Below are positions 1 through 7,761 of a stretch of DNA of 64,000 bases, piece after piece (the stretch's first letter is position 1; each line of letters opens with the position of its first letter). The notes beneath the pieces were generated by a model. It worked only from the letters and a program-made list of their open reading frames with translations, did no database searches and had not been told where the DNA came from. Source of the DNA: Paracoccaceae bacterium. GTDB lineage: Bacteria > Pseudomonadota > Alphaproteobacteria > Rhodobacterales > Rhodobacteraceae. The position numbers were made by a program, and so were the translations under genes. The stretch is from the NCBI GenBank assembly GCA_020630695.1, contig JAHDIS010000010.1:1-64000 (forward strand). The letters are read 5' to 3'.

Positions 1-321
1 GCTTTCCAGCGTTTCTTGCACGGCGATACGGTCAACATTGGCTTCGATCAGGTCCGCAACCTTGAGAAGCACGGCCGCGCGGTCCCTGGCGGAAATCCGG
101 CTCCAGATCCCGGCGTCAAAAGCGTTGCGGGCAGCGGCAATCGCGGCCTCGGTTTCAGCCTCACCGCCCAGGGCGCTGCGGCTCACGACAACATCATGAG
201 ATGGCGAGACACGCTCAAAAGTCTCGGGTCCATCGACCCAAGCGCCGTCAATCAGGTGCCGGCCGGCGAAAGCCGGGGGCAGATCAAAGGCGGTTGCCGC
301 ATTGATGGTCAGATCTTTCAT
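1..321 (-). CDS. NAD(P)-dependent aldehyde dehydrogenase, N-terminal part (cut by window edge)
   Basis: Reverse-strand reading from an ATG at 319-321 gives about 107 residues that run off the left edge. The opening MKDLTINAATAFDLPPAF is followed by a typical aldehyde dehydrogenase N-terminus: 'LIDGAWVDG', then an 'AIAAARNAFDAGIWS' helix, then 'RAAVLLKVADLIEAN'. Neither the catalytic cysteine nor the cofactor site is inside the window, so the substrate cannot be judged. It starts 3 nt after the stop of the enoyl-CoA hydratase gene, so the three minus-strand genes here probably form one operon for an acid or aldehyde degraded through CoA thioesters. The family call rests only on the N-terminal third of the protein. 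Confidence 0.75.
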   Translation of the reverse strand, partial: MKDLTINAATAFDLPPAFAGRHLIDGAWVDGPETFERVSPSHDVVVSRSALGGEAETEAAIAAARNAFDAGIWSRISARDRAAVLLKVADLIEANVDRIAVQETLES

Positions 322-324
322 CTT

Positions 325-1092
325 TTATTGCCCTGTAAACTTGGGGGAACGTTTGGTCAGAAAGGCATCAACGCCTTCATCGCGGTCCGCGCTGGCACCG
401 GCAGCCGCCGCGCCCAAAGCCTCGATTGCAGCGCTGCGGTCTTCGCCTACGGCACCGTGGATCATCGCCTTTGTGATTTCGTTCGAACGGGGCGACACAT
501 CAGCAAGGTCCGATGCGATCTGTATGGCGACGCCCAAGGCGTCCTGTGACACGTCAGCCGCGAAACCGATGCTCATCGCGCGCTCGGCCGAAATGCGGCG
601 ACCGAAAAGGGCCATTTCCTTTGCGACAGCTTCTGGCAACAACCGCATCAGGCGCTGCGTGCCCGACCAACCCGGCACGATCCCGACCTTTGCTTCGGGC
701 AAGGCCAACGTCGCGTCCGGGGTCATCACGCGGATGTCGCAGGCCGCTGCCAGTTCAAGCCCGCCGCCGAAAGCATGGCCGTTCAACGCGCCAATCGTGG
801 GTTTCGACAGCCGGGCGAGGCGATCGAAGATCCGATGGCCATTGCGCACCCAATCGCGGGCAAACTCTGCAGGTGACAGTGCGCCCCATTCGGCAATGTC
901 AGCGCCGCAGCAAAACGCTTTCGCGCCCGCTCCGGTCACAATGACAGCGCGCGTTTCGACGCTGCGGTCGATCCGGGTCAGGTGATCGTCAAGCGAATCC
1001 AGCATCGCCGTGGTCAAAGCGTTCAGCTTTGCTTCGTTTGTGACGGTCAGCACCGCGATGGCGCCTTTATGTGACAAGGAAATCGTACTCAT
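325..1092 (-). CDS. enoyl-CoA hydratase/isomerase family protein (crotonase fold)
   Basis: This 255-residue protein has the usual length for a stand-alone crotonase. The first oxyanion-hole segment is near residues 56-68 (AKAFCCGADIAE) and the second is GGGLELAAACD near 109-119. Both acidic residues used by true hydratases are present, Glu113 (in GGGLE) and Glu133 (in LPEAK), so hydration of a trans-2-enoyl-CoA is likely; the acyl chain cannot be told. Its start codon overlaps the stop of the upstream CoA-transferase (ATGA, 1089-1092), which implies translational coupling. Together with the aldehyde dehydrogenase after it, the gene fits a short catabolic operon that activates an acid to its CoA ester and then hydrates it. 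Confidence 0.85.
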   Translation of the reverse strand: MSTISLSHKGAIAVLTVTNEAKLNALTTAMLDSLDDHLTRIDRSVETRAVIVTGAGAKAFCCGADIAEWGALSPAEFARDWVRNGHRIFDRLARLSKPTIGALNGHAFGGGLELAAACDIRVMTPDATLALPEAKVGIVPGWSGTQRLMRLLPEAVAKEMALFGRRISAERAMSIGFAADVSQDALGVAIQIASDLADVSPRSNEITKAMIHGAVGEDRSAAIEALGAAAAGASADRDEGVDAFLTKRSPKFTGQ

Positions 1093-2660
1093 AGCGCCAG
1101 CCCCATTGGTGTATCCGCCAACAGCGCTTTCGGCATGGTTTTTGCGTTCTCGGCGACCTGCACCCGGCCTTGGGACGGGCCTACGATATGTTCCTGTGGA
1201 TCAATGCCGGGCATGATTTCAGTCGCGACCAAGCCGTTGCCCTGCAGTGAGATCACGCAGCGTTCGGTGACATAAATCACGTTCTGACCCTGCTCTCGGG
1301 CACGCCTGCCGGAGAAGGTCACATGTTCAACCTCATCCACCATTTTGGTGAATTTGCCGGGGGTTTCGATGTTGATGCCCTTGTCAGTCAGGCCAATCTT
1401 GGCCCCTGCTTCGAACCAACCGGAAAAGACGATGTTCTTTGCCTTGGCGGTGATGTCGACAAAGCCGCCGCAACCTGCAGTCAGATAGGGTTTCTTGCCT
1501 AGCTTGGAGACATTGACGTTGCCTTCGACATCGACTTCAAGGAACGACAGGAACGACATGTCAAAGCCGGCGCCCTGAAAATAGATGAACTGCTGGGGTG
1601 ACGGAACAAATGCGTCTGCATTCGAGGCGCAGCCAAAGGCGAAGCCTGTCAGAGGCATGCCGCCCACGGCGCCTTGCTCAATCGCCCATGTAACCGCATC
1701 CGGATGGCCTTCTTCCAACAGAACCCGCGGGACCATGGCGCTGATGCCAAAGCCCAGATTGGCAGTCATTCCGCGTTTCAGCTCCATCGCGGCGCGGCGG
1801 GCGATCACCTTTTCAACCCCATGTTCCGCATAAGAAAAGCTGCCCCAAGGGCGCATGATTTGACCAGAAATCGCAGGGTCATATTGCGTTTCCGTGGTCT
1901 GCTTCTGATCGGGGTCGATGACGACGCAATCAACCAGATGACCCGGCACGCGTACATCATGCGGACGCAGCGATCCGTTCGCTGTCACCCGTTTGACCTG
2001 TGCAATTACCAGACCGTCGTTGTTGCGCGCTGCAATGGCCTGCTCGAGCCCGCCCAGATAGGCGCCCTCATGTTCATAGGTCAGATTGCCACGTTCATCG
2101 GCGGTGGTGGCGCGGATGATGGCAACGTCAGGCGCGATATTGGGAAAGTGCAGCCAGGTTTTTCCGTCAAACTCTGCACGCCGAACGATGGGGGTGGATG
2201 CGCCCCTTTCGTTCATGGCGCAGCCTTGGCGCATGGGGTCAACAAAGGTATCGAGCCCGACTTCGGTCAGAACTCCGGGGCGCATGGCTGCGGCCTCTCG
2301 GTGCATGTCGAACATGATGCCGGATGGAACGTTGTAAGCGGCCACCCGGTCTTCGACGATCATCTTCCAGATTTTGGGCATTGGGGCACTGGAGGGACCA
2401 GACGGGTAAGAGCCGGCCAGAACACGCGACAGCAATCCGTCTTTGGCGATGTGGTCCATGCCTTTCACGCCATAAACATCGCCGGCTGCGATCGGGTGCA
2501 GGGACGTGATGTTTTGTGGATGACCTGTCGTTTCAAACCGAGCGCCGATAGCGGCCAACACGGCATCCGGGCATCCCAGTGTCGAAGAGGAAGACACGGT
2601 CACGACGGCCCCATCGGCAATCTGCGCGACAGCATCTGAAACCGGCACCACTTTGGTCAT
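1089..2660 (-). CDS. class I acyl-CoA transferase (propionate/acetate CoA-transferase type)
   Basis: This protein of 523 residues resembles the YdiF/propionate CoA-transferase group, in which both subunit-like halves are fused in one chain. The predicted covalent glutamate lies in AIEQGAVGG (Glu328), the position of the family's E-x-G-x-x-G motif. I chose the ATG at 2658-2660 rather than one 27 nt upstream because GGGAGG lies 5 nt before it. The role is to move CoA from acetyl- or succinyl-CoA to a free carboxylic acid in the cytoplasm. It heads the operon with the hydratase (4-nt overlap) and aldehyde dehydrogenase, and its promoter carries two identical palindromes, so a repressor probably controls it. 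The exact acid is unknown. Confidence 0.85.
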   Translation of the reverse strand: MTKVVPVSDAVAQIADGAVVTVSSSSTLGCPDAVLAAIGARFETTGHPQNITSLHPIAAGDVYGVKGMDHIAKDGLLSRVLAGSYPSGPSSAPMPKIWKMIVEDRVAAYNVPSGIMFDMHREAAAMRPGVLTEVGLDTFVDPMRQGCAMNERGASTPIVRRAEFDGKTWLHFPNIAPDVAIIRATTADERGNLTYEHEGAYLGGLEQAIAARNNDGLVIAQVKRVTANGSLRPHDVRVPGHLVDCVVIDPDQKQTTETQYDPAISGQIMRPWGSFSYAEHGVEKVIARRAAMELKRGMTANLGFGISAMVPRVLLEEGHPDAVTWAIEQGAVGGMPLTGFAFGCASNADAFVPSPQQFIYFQGAGFDMSFLSFLEVDVEGNVNVSKLGKKPYLTAGCGGFVDITAKAKNIVFSGWFEAGAKIGLTDKGINIETPGKFTKMVDEVEHVTFSGRRAREQGQNVIYVTERCVISLQGNGLVATEIMPGIDPQEHIVGPSQGRVQVAENAKTMPKALLADTPMGLAL

Positions 2661-2693
2661 CTTGTCCTCCCTGCATTCCACAATCATCTGATT

Positions 2694-2738
2694 TGGAACG
2701 TTCCATTAATTGCTATTGGAACGTTCCATTTTTGACAA
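2694..2738 (-). promoter_or_regulatory. promoter of the CoA-transferase operon with two TGGAACGTTCCA palindromes
   Basis: Two identical, perfect 12-bp palindromes TGGAACGTTCCA lie at 2694-2705 and 2717-2728, with centres 23 bp apart. On the minus strand a -35-like TTGTCA (2733-2738) and a -10-like TAGCAA (2710-2715) are separated by 17 nt. The second palindrome fills that spacer exactly and the first sits at the expected transcription start. This geometry fits a repressor that blocks polymerase. No regulator gene for it is in the window, and I cannot name its family. Confidence 0.6.
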
Positions 2739-2779
2739 GCAGAAATCTTTTCTGGGAAAATGTGTTCTACTACAGTGTA

Positions 2780-3166
2780 TTAGGGGGATTCGTAGAGTTC
2801 GAGCGGCAGGCCGTCGGGATCTTTGAAGAAAGTGAACCGTGCTTGTGTGTAGGGGTCGATTCGAACTGGCTCCACCTCAACACCCTGGGCTTCCAATTGT
2901 GAAATCACATCGTCAAAGTCTTGCACACGAAAGGCCAGATGCCGCAAACCACATGCTTCGGGGCGGCTTAGGCGAGCAGGGGGATTGGGGAAGCTGAACA
3001 ACTCGAGCTGACCGCCATCGGCCAAGGCTAGATCAAGTTTCCAGGACGCGCGGTCCTCACGATAATTCTCGGCCAAGATTCGCAAACCCAGAACATCGCA
3101 ATAGAAGGCTTTCGAAGTTTCGTAGTCTTGAACAATCAAGGCGGCGTGGTGAAAATTCAGTCGCAT
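2780..3166 (-). CDS. gloA2: VOC-family metalloprotein, GloA2/YaeR-like
   Basis: This 128-residue single-domain protein belongs to the glyoxalase/bleomycin-resistance (VOC) superfamily. Long stretches match my memory of the YaeR/GloA2 family, such as RPEACGLRHLAF and a C-terminal DPDGLPLELYE. Likely metal ligands of the two beta-alpha-beta-beta-beta modules are His6 or His7, Glu55, His76 and Glu123. Family members are soluble and are annotated as lactoylglutathione lyase-like, but a real glyoxalase activity is unproven. The gene is transcribed on its own between the CoA-transferase promoter and a roughly 300-bp gap, and nothing nearby suggests a pathway. Confidence 0.8.
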   Translation of the reverse strand: MRLNFHHAALIVQDYETSKAFYCDVLGLRILAENYREDRASWKLDLALADGGQLELFSFPNPPARLSRPEACGLRHLAFRVQDFDDVISQLEAQGVEVEPVRIDPYTQARFTFFKDPDGLPLELYESP

Positions 3167-3475
3167 GGCTTTCCCGTGGTGGATCCCGGCAGGATCAGCG
3201 GTAACCCAATCAAGACAATTCGACTAGAGCCGTGTCGATCCCGTCATATGGCTGCAAAACTCAGCCTGCATACCCCTTTGGATTTCCCAATCCTGAGTTT
3301 TTGTTGATAGTCTAAAGCGCACCCATGGCCAGTTGGCAGCCGGTAACGATCGGTATGTGTGGGGCATACAGGCGATTTATCTGGGCAAAGGGAAAACGTG
3401 TAAGGGAATACATCGTTTTCGACATGTTTGTGATCCAGTGAGCCACAAAAGACGCGCGGTCCGGGACCCGTGGGC
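3167..3475. other. 309-bp intergenic region with a weak hairpin
   Basis: I see no credible gene here. An inverted repeat AAACTCAG (3257-3264) / CTGAGTTT (3293-3300) encloses a smaller GGATT/AATCC hairpin and is followed by more T residues on the plus strand. It could act as a weak terminator for the activator gene that ends at 3476 on the minus strand. A second pair, GAAAACG and CGTTTTC around 3391-3421, is A/T-rich and may be chance. The promoter of the GloA2-like gene should also lie in this region but is not obvious. Confidence 0.35.
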
Positions 3476-5332
3476 TTACCAGTCCTCTTCGCTCAGCCCG
3501 AGTTTCTTGATCCGCGAGTAAAGGGTCGTCGGCTTGATCCCCAGCAATTCTGCGGCACCCTTTTCACCTGAAACCCTGCCACCGGCTTCCTTCATACAGG
3601 CTATGATATTCAAACGCCGAAACTGTTCGACCTCTGCCTCTGTCAACAAGGTGGACTTGGGCAAAGCGCCGTGAACCACGTCGGTTTGTATTTCGACCTG
3701 CAGTTTTTCGGATTGCGACACAATCGCCCCGCGCTCAATCACGTTGGCCAGTTCGCGCACGTTGCCGGGCCAATGATACTGCTGCAGTTTCTTCATGGCG
3801 CCTTCGGTAACGACCGGAACCTTGCGACCAAGGCGTTTGCAGGCGATGCGGAGAAGATGAGCCGCCAGAATGGGTATGTCCTCAGGGCGATCCCGCAGGG
3901 GCGGGCAGACTATCGGAAAGACACCAAGGTGCAGCATCAAATCCTGCCGCAAACGCCCGGCCTGCACTTCGCGATCAACATCGCGACTTGTCGAAGCGAT
4001 GACGCGCAAGTCGAGGCTTCGGGCGCGATCATCGCCCAAACGGATCACTTCGCGGTTTTGTAGCGCGTCCAGCAGATGGCCCTGTAGCTCGATGGGAATG
4101 TCCGCGACCTCATCTATGAACAATGTGCCGCCGTGGGCCAGTTCCAGCTTGCCCGGTCTATCCTTAAGCGCTCCCGCAAAGGCTCCGCGCACCTGACCGA
4201 ACAACTCGCTTTCTATTTTTTCGGGGCTCACGGCACCGGCTTTGAAGTGGATCATCGGACGACGTTTGCGGCTGCTTTCGTCATGAACAGCCGAAGCAAC
4301 CAGCGACTTTCCGACGCCGTTCTCTCCGTGGATCAGGACACTTGTGTCGGTGGGCCCCACCAATTCGATCTGCGTGATGATGCCCTGGATCGCCTCTGAA
4401 CGGCCGATGATGTCGTGATGTGCGCGCTCAATGCTGATCGCTTCTTGCAGATAGGCGTTTTCCTCTTCCAGCTGATCGCGGAGGGCGGCAACCTGATCCA
4501 TTGCCTCGCGCAGTCTGCGTTCATTCTCCCAGCGTTCGGTGATGTCGCGAAAGATCACAACGGCGCCGACCAGCTGTCTGCCATCGTAAATCGGGGTGGA
4601 GACGTATTCGACCCGGATCGGCTTGCCATCCTTGCGCCAGAACACCTCGTCTTCGATCCGGTTCACCTGCTCATATCGAAAGGACTGGTAGATCGGGCAT
4701 TCATGCGACGGGTAGTGATCCCCGTTCAGGTGGTGATGGTGAATTTTCGCGTGGATATCACGGCCAAGCAGATCTTCTGTTGTCCAGCCCAGCATTTCCT
4801 GCGCGGCACGATTAACGAATGTCGTTTTGCCGTCTGCGTTCACGCCGTAGATCCCTTCACCGGCCGCATTCAAGATCAGTTGGTTTTCGCGCTCCAGATC
4901 CGCGAAAAAGCTCTGCGCCCGCTGCCACTCAATAAGACCGCCATTGTAGATGTTCCCAGCCGCAACCTCTGCGGCGTGTTGATCCAGACTTTCCAGATCG
5001 AGCACATGCAAAAGGAGCATTTCTTTGCCGTCGTGCTCAAGCGAACGCGCTGTGATCTCGGATTGGAGCGGCTCGCCATCTGCGTTGCGCAGTGTCACCT
5101 GCCGGGTCCAGGCGCTGCCGCGATGCAGAACCTCGGTTATGAAGACCACGAAAGTATCCATTCCGTCAGCGACGAAGCGGGCGAAAGGTGAGCCTTGCAA
5201 AGCGTGATCGGCGAGCAGTGTTTTGGCCTCGGGCGTTGCGGCCAGAATGATGTCCTGAGCAAGGTCGATCACAACAGTGGGGCCAAAGGCACCGGCGAGC
5301 AGGGAATCGTAAGTTGTGTCCGTATCAAGCAT
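3476..5332 (-). CDS. PAS-PAS-AAA+-Fis type transcriptional activator (NtrC family) with altered GAFTGA loop
   Basis: A 618-residue regulator: PAS-like region about 10-115, second PAS about 150-265 (with an HHHH...H..CPIY loop near 198-215), coiled coil about 270-300, AAA+ core about 307-535, Fis-type helix-turn-helix about 585-612. Walker A is GENGVGKS (336-343) and Walker B GGTLFIDE (401-408). The sigma54-contacting GAFTGA loop reads GAFAGA (383-388), and the second arginine usual in the R-finger segment is replaced (LMLHLG, 465-470). The gene diverges from the cyanate transporter-cynS operon and probably controls it after sensing a signal through its PAS domains. Because the loop is altered it may work poorly with sigma54, or it may act at sigma70 promoters, as some rhodobacterial relatives lacking GAFTGA do. 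Confidence 0.85.
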   Translation of the reverse strand: MLDTDTTYDSLLAGAFGPTVVIDLAQDIILAATPEAKTLLADHALQGSPFARFVADGMDTFVVFITEVLHRGSAWTRQVTLRNADGEPLQSEITARSLEHDGKEMLLLHVLDLESLDQHAAEVAAGNIYNGGLIEWQRAQSFFADLERENQLILNAAGEGIYGVNADGKTTFVNRAAQEMLGWTTEDLLGRDIHAKIHHHHLNGDHYPSHECPIYQSFRYEQVNRIEDEVFWRKDGKPIRVEYVSTPIYDGRQLVGAVVIFRDITERWENERRLREAMDQVAALRDQLEEENAYLQEAISIERAHHDIIGRSEAIQGIITQIELVGPTDTSVLIHGENGVGKSLVASAVHDESSRKRRPMIHFKAGAVSPEKIESELFGQVRGAFAGALKDRPGKLELAHGGTLFIDEVADIPIELQGHLLDALQNREVIRLGDDRARSLDLRVIASTSRDVDREVQAGRLRQDLMLHLGVFPIVCPPLRDRPEDIPILAAHLLRIACKRLGRKVPVVTEGAMKKLQQYHWPGNVRELANVIERGAIVSQSEKLQVEIQTDVVHGALPKSTLLTEAEVEQFRRLNIIACMKEAGGRVSGEKGAAELLGIKPTTLYSRIKKLGLSEEDW

Positions 5333-5366
5333 CCCAAGAGGCGATGCGGAAACCTTTCAAAGCTCA

Positions 5367-5399
5367 ATACGAAATGTCGTAAATTACGAAAATTCGTAA
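5367..5399 (+). promoter_or_regulatory. paired inverted repeats, probable activator-binding (enhancer) sites
   Basis: Two 16-bp elements stand 17 bp apart. ATACGAAATGTCGTAA (5367-5382) contains TACGA/TCGTA arms, and TTACGAAAATTCGTAA (5384-5399) is a near-perfect palindrome with TTACGAA/TTCGTAA arms; 13 of 16 positions match. They lie in the divergent region 35-67 bp upstream of the activator gene and about 90-120 bp upstream of the candidate -24/-12 element of the transporter operon. That is the usual position for binding sites of an NtrC-family activator, which may also autoregulate through them. Confidence 0.6.
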
Positions 5400-5484
5400 C
5401 AAATACAGTGTCTGTTGGCGATTATTGCCTTGAAATTAATCAATAAAACAAATTTTCGGAATATCGGCGAATGCCTTCATTTGC

Positions 5485-5498
5485 GGTTTTGACCCTGC
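5485..5498 (+). promoter_or_regulatory. possible -24/-12 (sigma54) promoter element
   Basis: GG at 5485-5486, a 10-nt spacer and GC at 5497-5498 (in GCGGTTTTGACCCTGCC) give the invariant GG-N10-GC spacing of sigma54 promoters. Transcription would begin near 5510, about 20 nt before the ATG at 5532, and GAGGG at 5523-5527 would serve as ribosome binding site. Agreement with the wider TGGCAC-N5-TTGC consensus is poor, so this is a candidate only. No clearly better sigma70 promoter was found in the same interval. Confidence 0.3.
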
Positions 5499-5531
5499 CA
5501 GCATGTTGGAAACAACAACCGAGGGCACAAC

Positions 5532-6914
5532 ATGTCTATCAAGTCTCTGGGGAATCCCTTCTCTTCAAAAACTGATTTGCGGCACGCTGCCGACTGCAGC
5601 TGTCACACCTGTAAAACGACCCTGCCGGAGGTGGATGACAGCATCGATCTGTCCACTTCAGAAGGAATGCTGGAACGCGCGGTTGAAAGCGCGATTGTCC
5701 GGTCGGTCTTTGGCCAGAGCGACATCGGACGCCGGTCGTTCATGGGGATGATGGGCGGCTCCACGATGGCAGCCGCGCTCGCTTCGGTCTTTCCGCTCAA
5801 CGAAGCGAAAGCCGCCATTCTGGATGAACTGGGGCCGCCGGAAAAAACAGACCTCAATATCGGTTTTGTCCCGATTACCTGCGCGACACCAATTATCATG
5901 GCGCAGCCTTTGGGCTTCTATGAACGCTATGGTCTCAATGCTCAGGTGATCAAGACTGCTGGCTGGGCTGTTGCGCGCGACAAATCGTTGAACGGTGAAT
6001 ATGACGCGTCGCACATGCTGACGCCGATGCCCTTGGCGATGACGCTCGGCGCAGGCTCAGTTGCAGAGCCGTACATCATGCCGGCTGTGGAAAATATCAA
6101 CGGTCAGGCCATCGTTCTGTCGAACGAGCATTTGGACAAGCGAGATCCGTCACAGTGGAAGGGCTTTACCTTCGGCGTGCCGTTTGAATTCTCCATGCAC
6201 AATTTCCTGCTGCGCTACTACGTGGCCGAATTTGGTCTGGACCCTGACGTCGATATCCAGATCCGCGTTGTGCCTCCGCCAGAGATGGTGGCCAACCTGC
6301 GGGCAGGGAACCTTGATGGCTACCTCTCGCCGGATCCGTTCAACCAGCGGGCCGTTTACGAAGGCATCGGCTTTTTGCACCTGCTGACCAAGGAAATCTG
6401 GGAAGGCCATCCATGCTGTGCCTTCGCCGCGCCGCTTTCCTTTGCGACAGAGCTGCCAAACACCTATGGCGCACTGCTGAAGTCGATCATCGACGCAACG
6501 CAATACGCGTCCAACCCCGAAAATCGCAAAGAAATCTCGGCCGCGATTGCCCCAACGAACTATCTGAACCAGCCGGTCACTGTCATCGAACAGGTTCTGA
6601 CCGGTACTTATGCCGACGGTCTGGGAGAGGTGAAACGTGTGCCTGACAGGATCGACTTCGATCCGTTCCCATGGCACTCCATGGGGGTCTGGATCCTGAC
6701 CCAGATGAAGCGCTGGGGCTACATCGAAGGCGATGTGGATTATCGCGGTGTCGCTGAACAGGTCTATCTGGCTGCCGACTGCAAGAAGGTCATGGAAGAC
6801 CTTGGCTATTCCGCGCCCGATATCACCTACAAGTCGCATACGATCATGGGCAAGACCTTCGATCCGGCGTCGCCAGAAGCCTACGTTGACAGCTTTGCGA
6901 TTAAGAAAGGGTAA
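5532..6914 (+). CDS. Tat-exported ABC substrate-binding protein, NrtA/CmpA family (probable cyanate binding)
   Basis: This 460-residue protein has a twin-arginine signal (GRRSFMG, Arg67-Arg68) followed by an Ala/Gly-rich segment and a likely cleavage after about residue 93. The mature part (LNIGFVPITCATPIIMAQPLGFYERYGL...) is typical of the nitrate/bicarbonate/cyanate NrtA-CmpA-CynA family. Unusually, about 66 residues precede the Tat motif and contain a Cys22-x-Cys24-x2-Cys27 cluster. The start is supported by GAGGG before the ATG, but a later start cannot be excluded. Permease, ATPase and cyanase follow immediately, which argues for cyanate as the ligand; nitrate or related anions remain possible from sequence alone. 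Confidence 0.85.
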   Translation: MSIKSLGNPFSSKTDLRHAADCSCHTCKTTLPEVDDSIDLSTSEGMLERAVESAIVRSVFGQSDIGRRSFMGMMGGSTMAAALASVFPLNEAKAAILDELGPPEKTDLNIGFVPITCATPIIMAQPLGFYERYGLNAQVIKTAGWAVARDKSLNGEYDASHMLTPMPLAMTLGAGSVAEPYIMPAVENINGQAIVLSNEHLDKRDPSQWKGFTFGVPFEFSMHNFLLRYYVAEFGLDPDVDIQIRVVPPPEMVANLRAGNLDGYLSPDPFNQRAVYEGIGFLHLLTKEIWEGHPCCAFAAPLSFATELPNTYGALLKSIIDATQYASNPENRKEISAAIAPTNYLNQPVTVIEQVLTGTYADGLGEVKRVPDRIDFDPFPWHSMGVWILTQMKRWGYIEGDVDYRGVAEQVYLAADCKKVMEDLGYSAPDITYKSHTIMGKTFDPASPEAYVDSFAIKKG

Positions 6915-6917
6915 GGG

Positions 6918-7751
6918 ATGGACACCTTATCCCTGAACCAACGCGCGGCGCTGTTGTCTGTGTTCATGCTCGTTGTCGGCCTCCTGATATGGGAGGCCGC
7001 CATACCCGGCCAGAAAGCCGTGGGCGAGTTGACCGAATACGAACGTCTGACCGGTGGTGGTGCACCCAAGGCCGGTGTGCCCCCGCCCAGCGAAGTGATC
7101 GCCAAGGCCTGGGAGCAGCTGAGCAATCCGTTCTATGATGCCGGGCCCAACGACAAGGGGATTGGTATTCAGATCGGATATTCAATCTACCGGGTCCTGA
7201 CCGGGTATTTTCTGGCGGCTTTGGTTGCGGTCCCATTCGGGTTTCTGATCGGGATGAGCCAAGTTGCCTACAAGGCGTTCAACCCGTTCATTCAGGTCTT
7301 GCGGCCAATCTCACCACTCGCGTGGATGCCTCTGGCGCTGTTTATCATCGGTGACAGCGAAGCCTCGGCCATCTTTGTGATCTTCATCTGCTCAATCTGG
7401 CCAATGTTGATCAATACGGCCTTTGGTGTCGCAGGTGTTCGCGAGGATTGGGTCAACGTTGCCCGTACGCATGAACTGAGCCCGATCAAAACGGCCTTTA
7501 CTGTGATCCTTCCAGCCGCCGCCCCGACCATCGTGACGGGTATGCGGATCTCGATCGGCATTGCGTGGTTGGTGATTGTTGCGGCTGAGATGCTCGTGGG
7601 TGGAACAGGCATTGGCTACTACGTCTGGAACGAGTGGAACAACCTCGATCTGACCTCAGTCGTTTTCTCAATTCTCATGATTGGTGTGGTGGGCATGCTG
7701 CTGGATGCCTTGTTCGGCCTGCTTCAGCGCCGCGTGACCTACGCCGAATAA
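6918..7751 (+). CDS. ABC transporter permease, NrtB/SsuC/CynB type
   Basis: This 277-residue inner-membrane protein has about six hydrophobic segments, the first at residues 10-28. The cytoplasmic EAA loop ([19 protein letters not shown]... near residues 175-200) that docks the ATPase is clear. Members of this family form homodimeric channels for nitrate, bicarbonate, cyanate, sulfonates or taurine. It begins 3 nt after the binding-protein stop, with AAAGGGTAAGGG as ribosome binding region, and precedes the ATPase by 10 nt, so the three are one transport system feeding the downstream cyanase. Confidence 0.88.
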   Translation: MDTLSLNQRAALLSVFMLVVGLLIWEAAIPGQKAVGELTEYERLTGGGAPKAGVPPPSEVIAKAWEQLSNPFYDAGPNDKGIGIQIGYSIYRVLTGYFLAALVAVPFGFLIGMSQVAYKAFNPFIQVLRPISPLAWMPLALFIIGDSEASAIFVIFICSIWPMLINTAFGVAGVREDWVNVARTHELSPIKTAFTVILPAAAPTIVTGMRISIGIAWLVIVAAEMLVGGTGIGYYVWNEWNNLDLTSVVFSILMIGVVGMLLDALFGLLQRRVTYAE

Positions 7752-7761
7752 AGGAAGACCC

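Noticed and set aside
3333..3521. 62-codon frame between the GloA2-like gene and the activator gene
   Set aside because: It has no ribosome binding site or similarity, and it runs into the 3' end of the activator gene on the other strand.
5416..5428. TGGCGATTATTGC as a sigma54 promoter
   Set aside because: It resembles the consensus by eye, but GG and GC are separated by 8 nt instead of 10, which is not tolerated.
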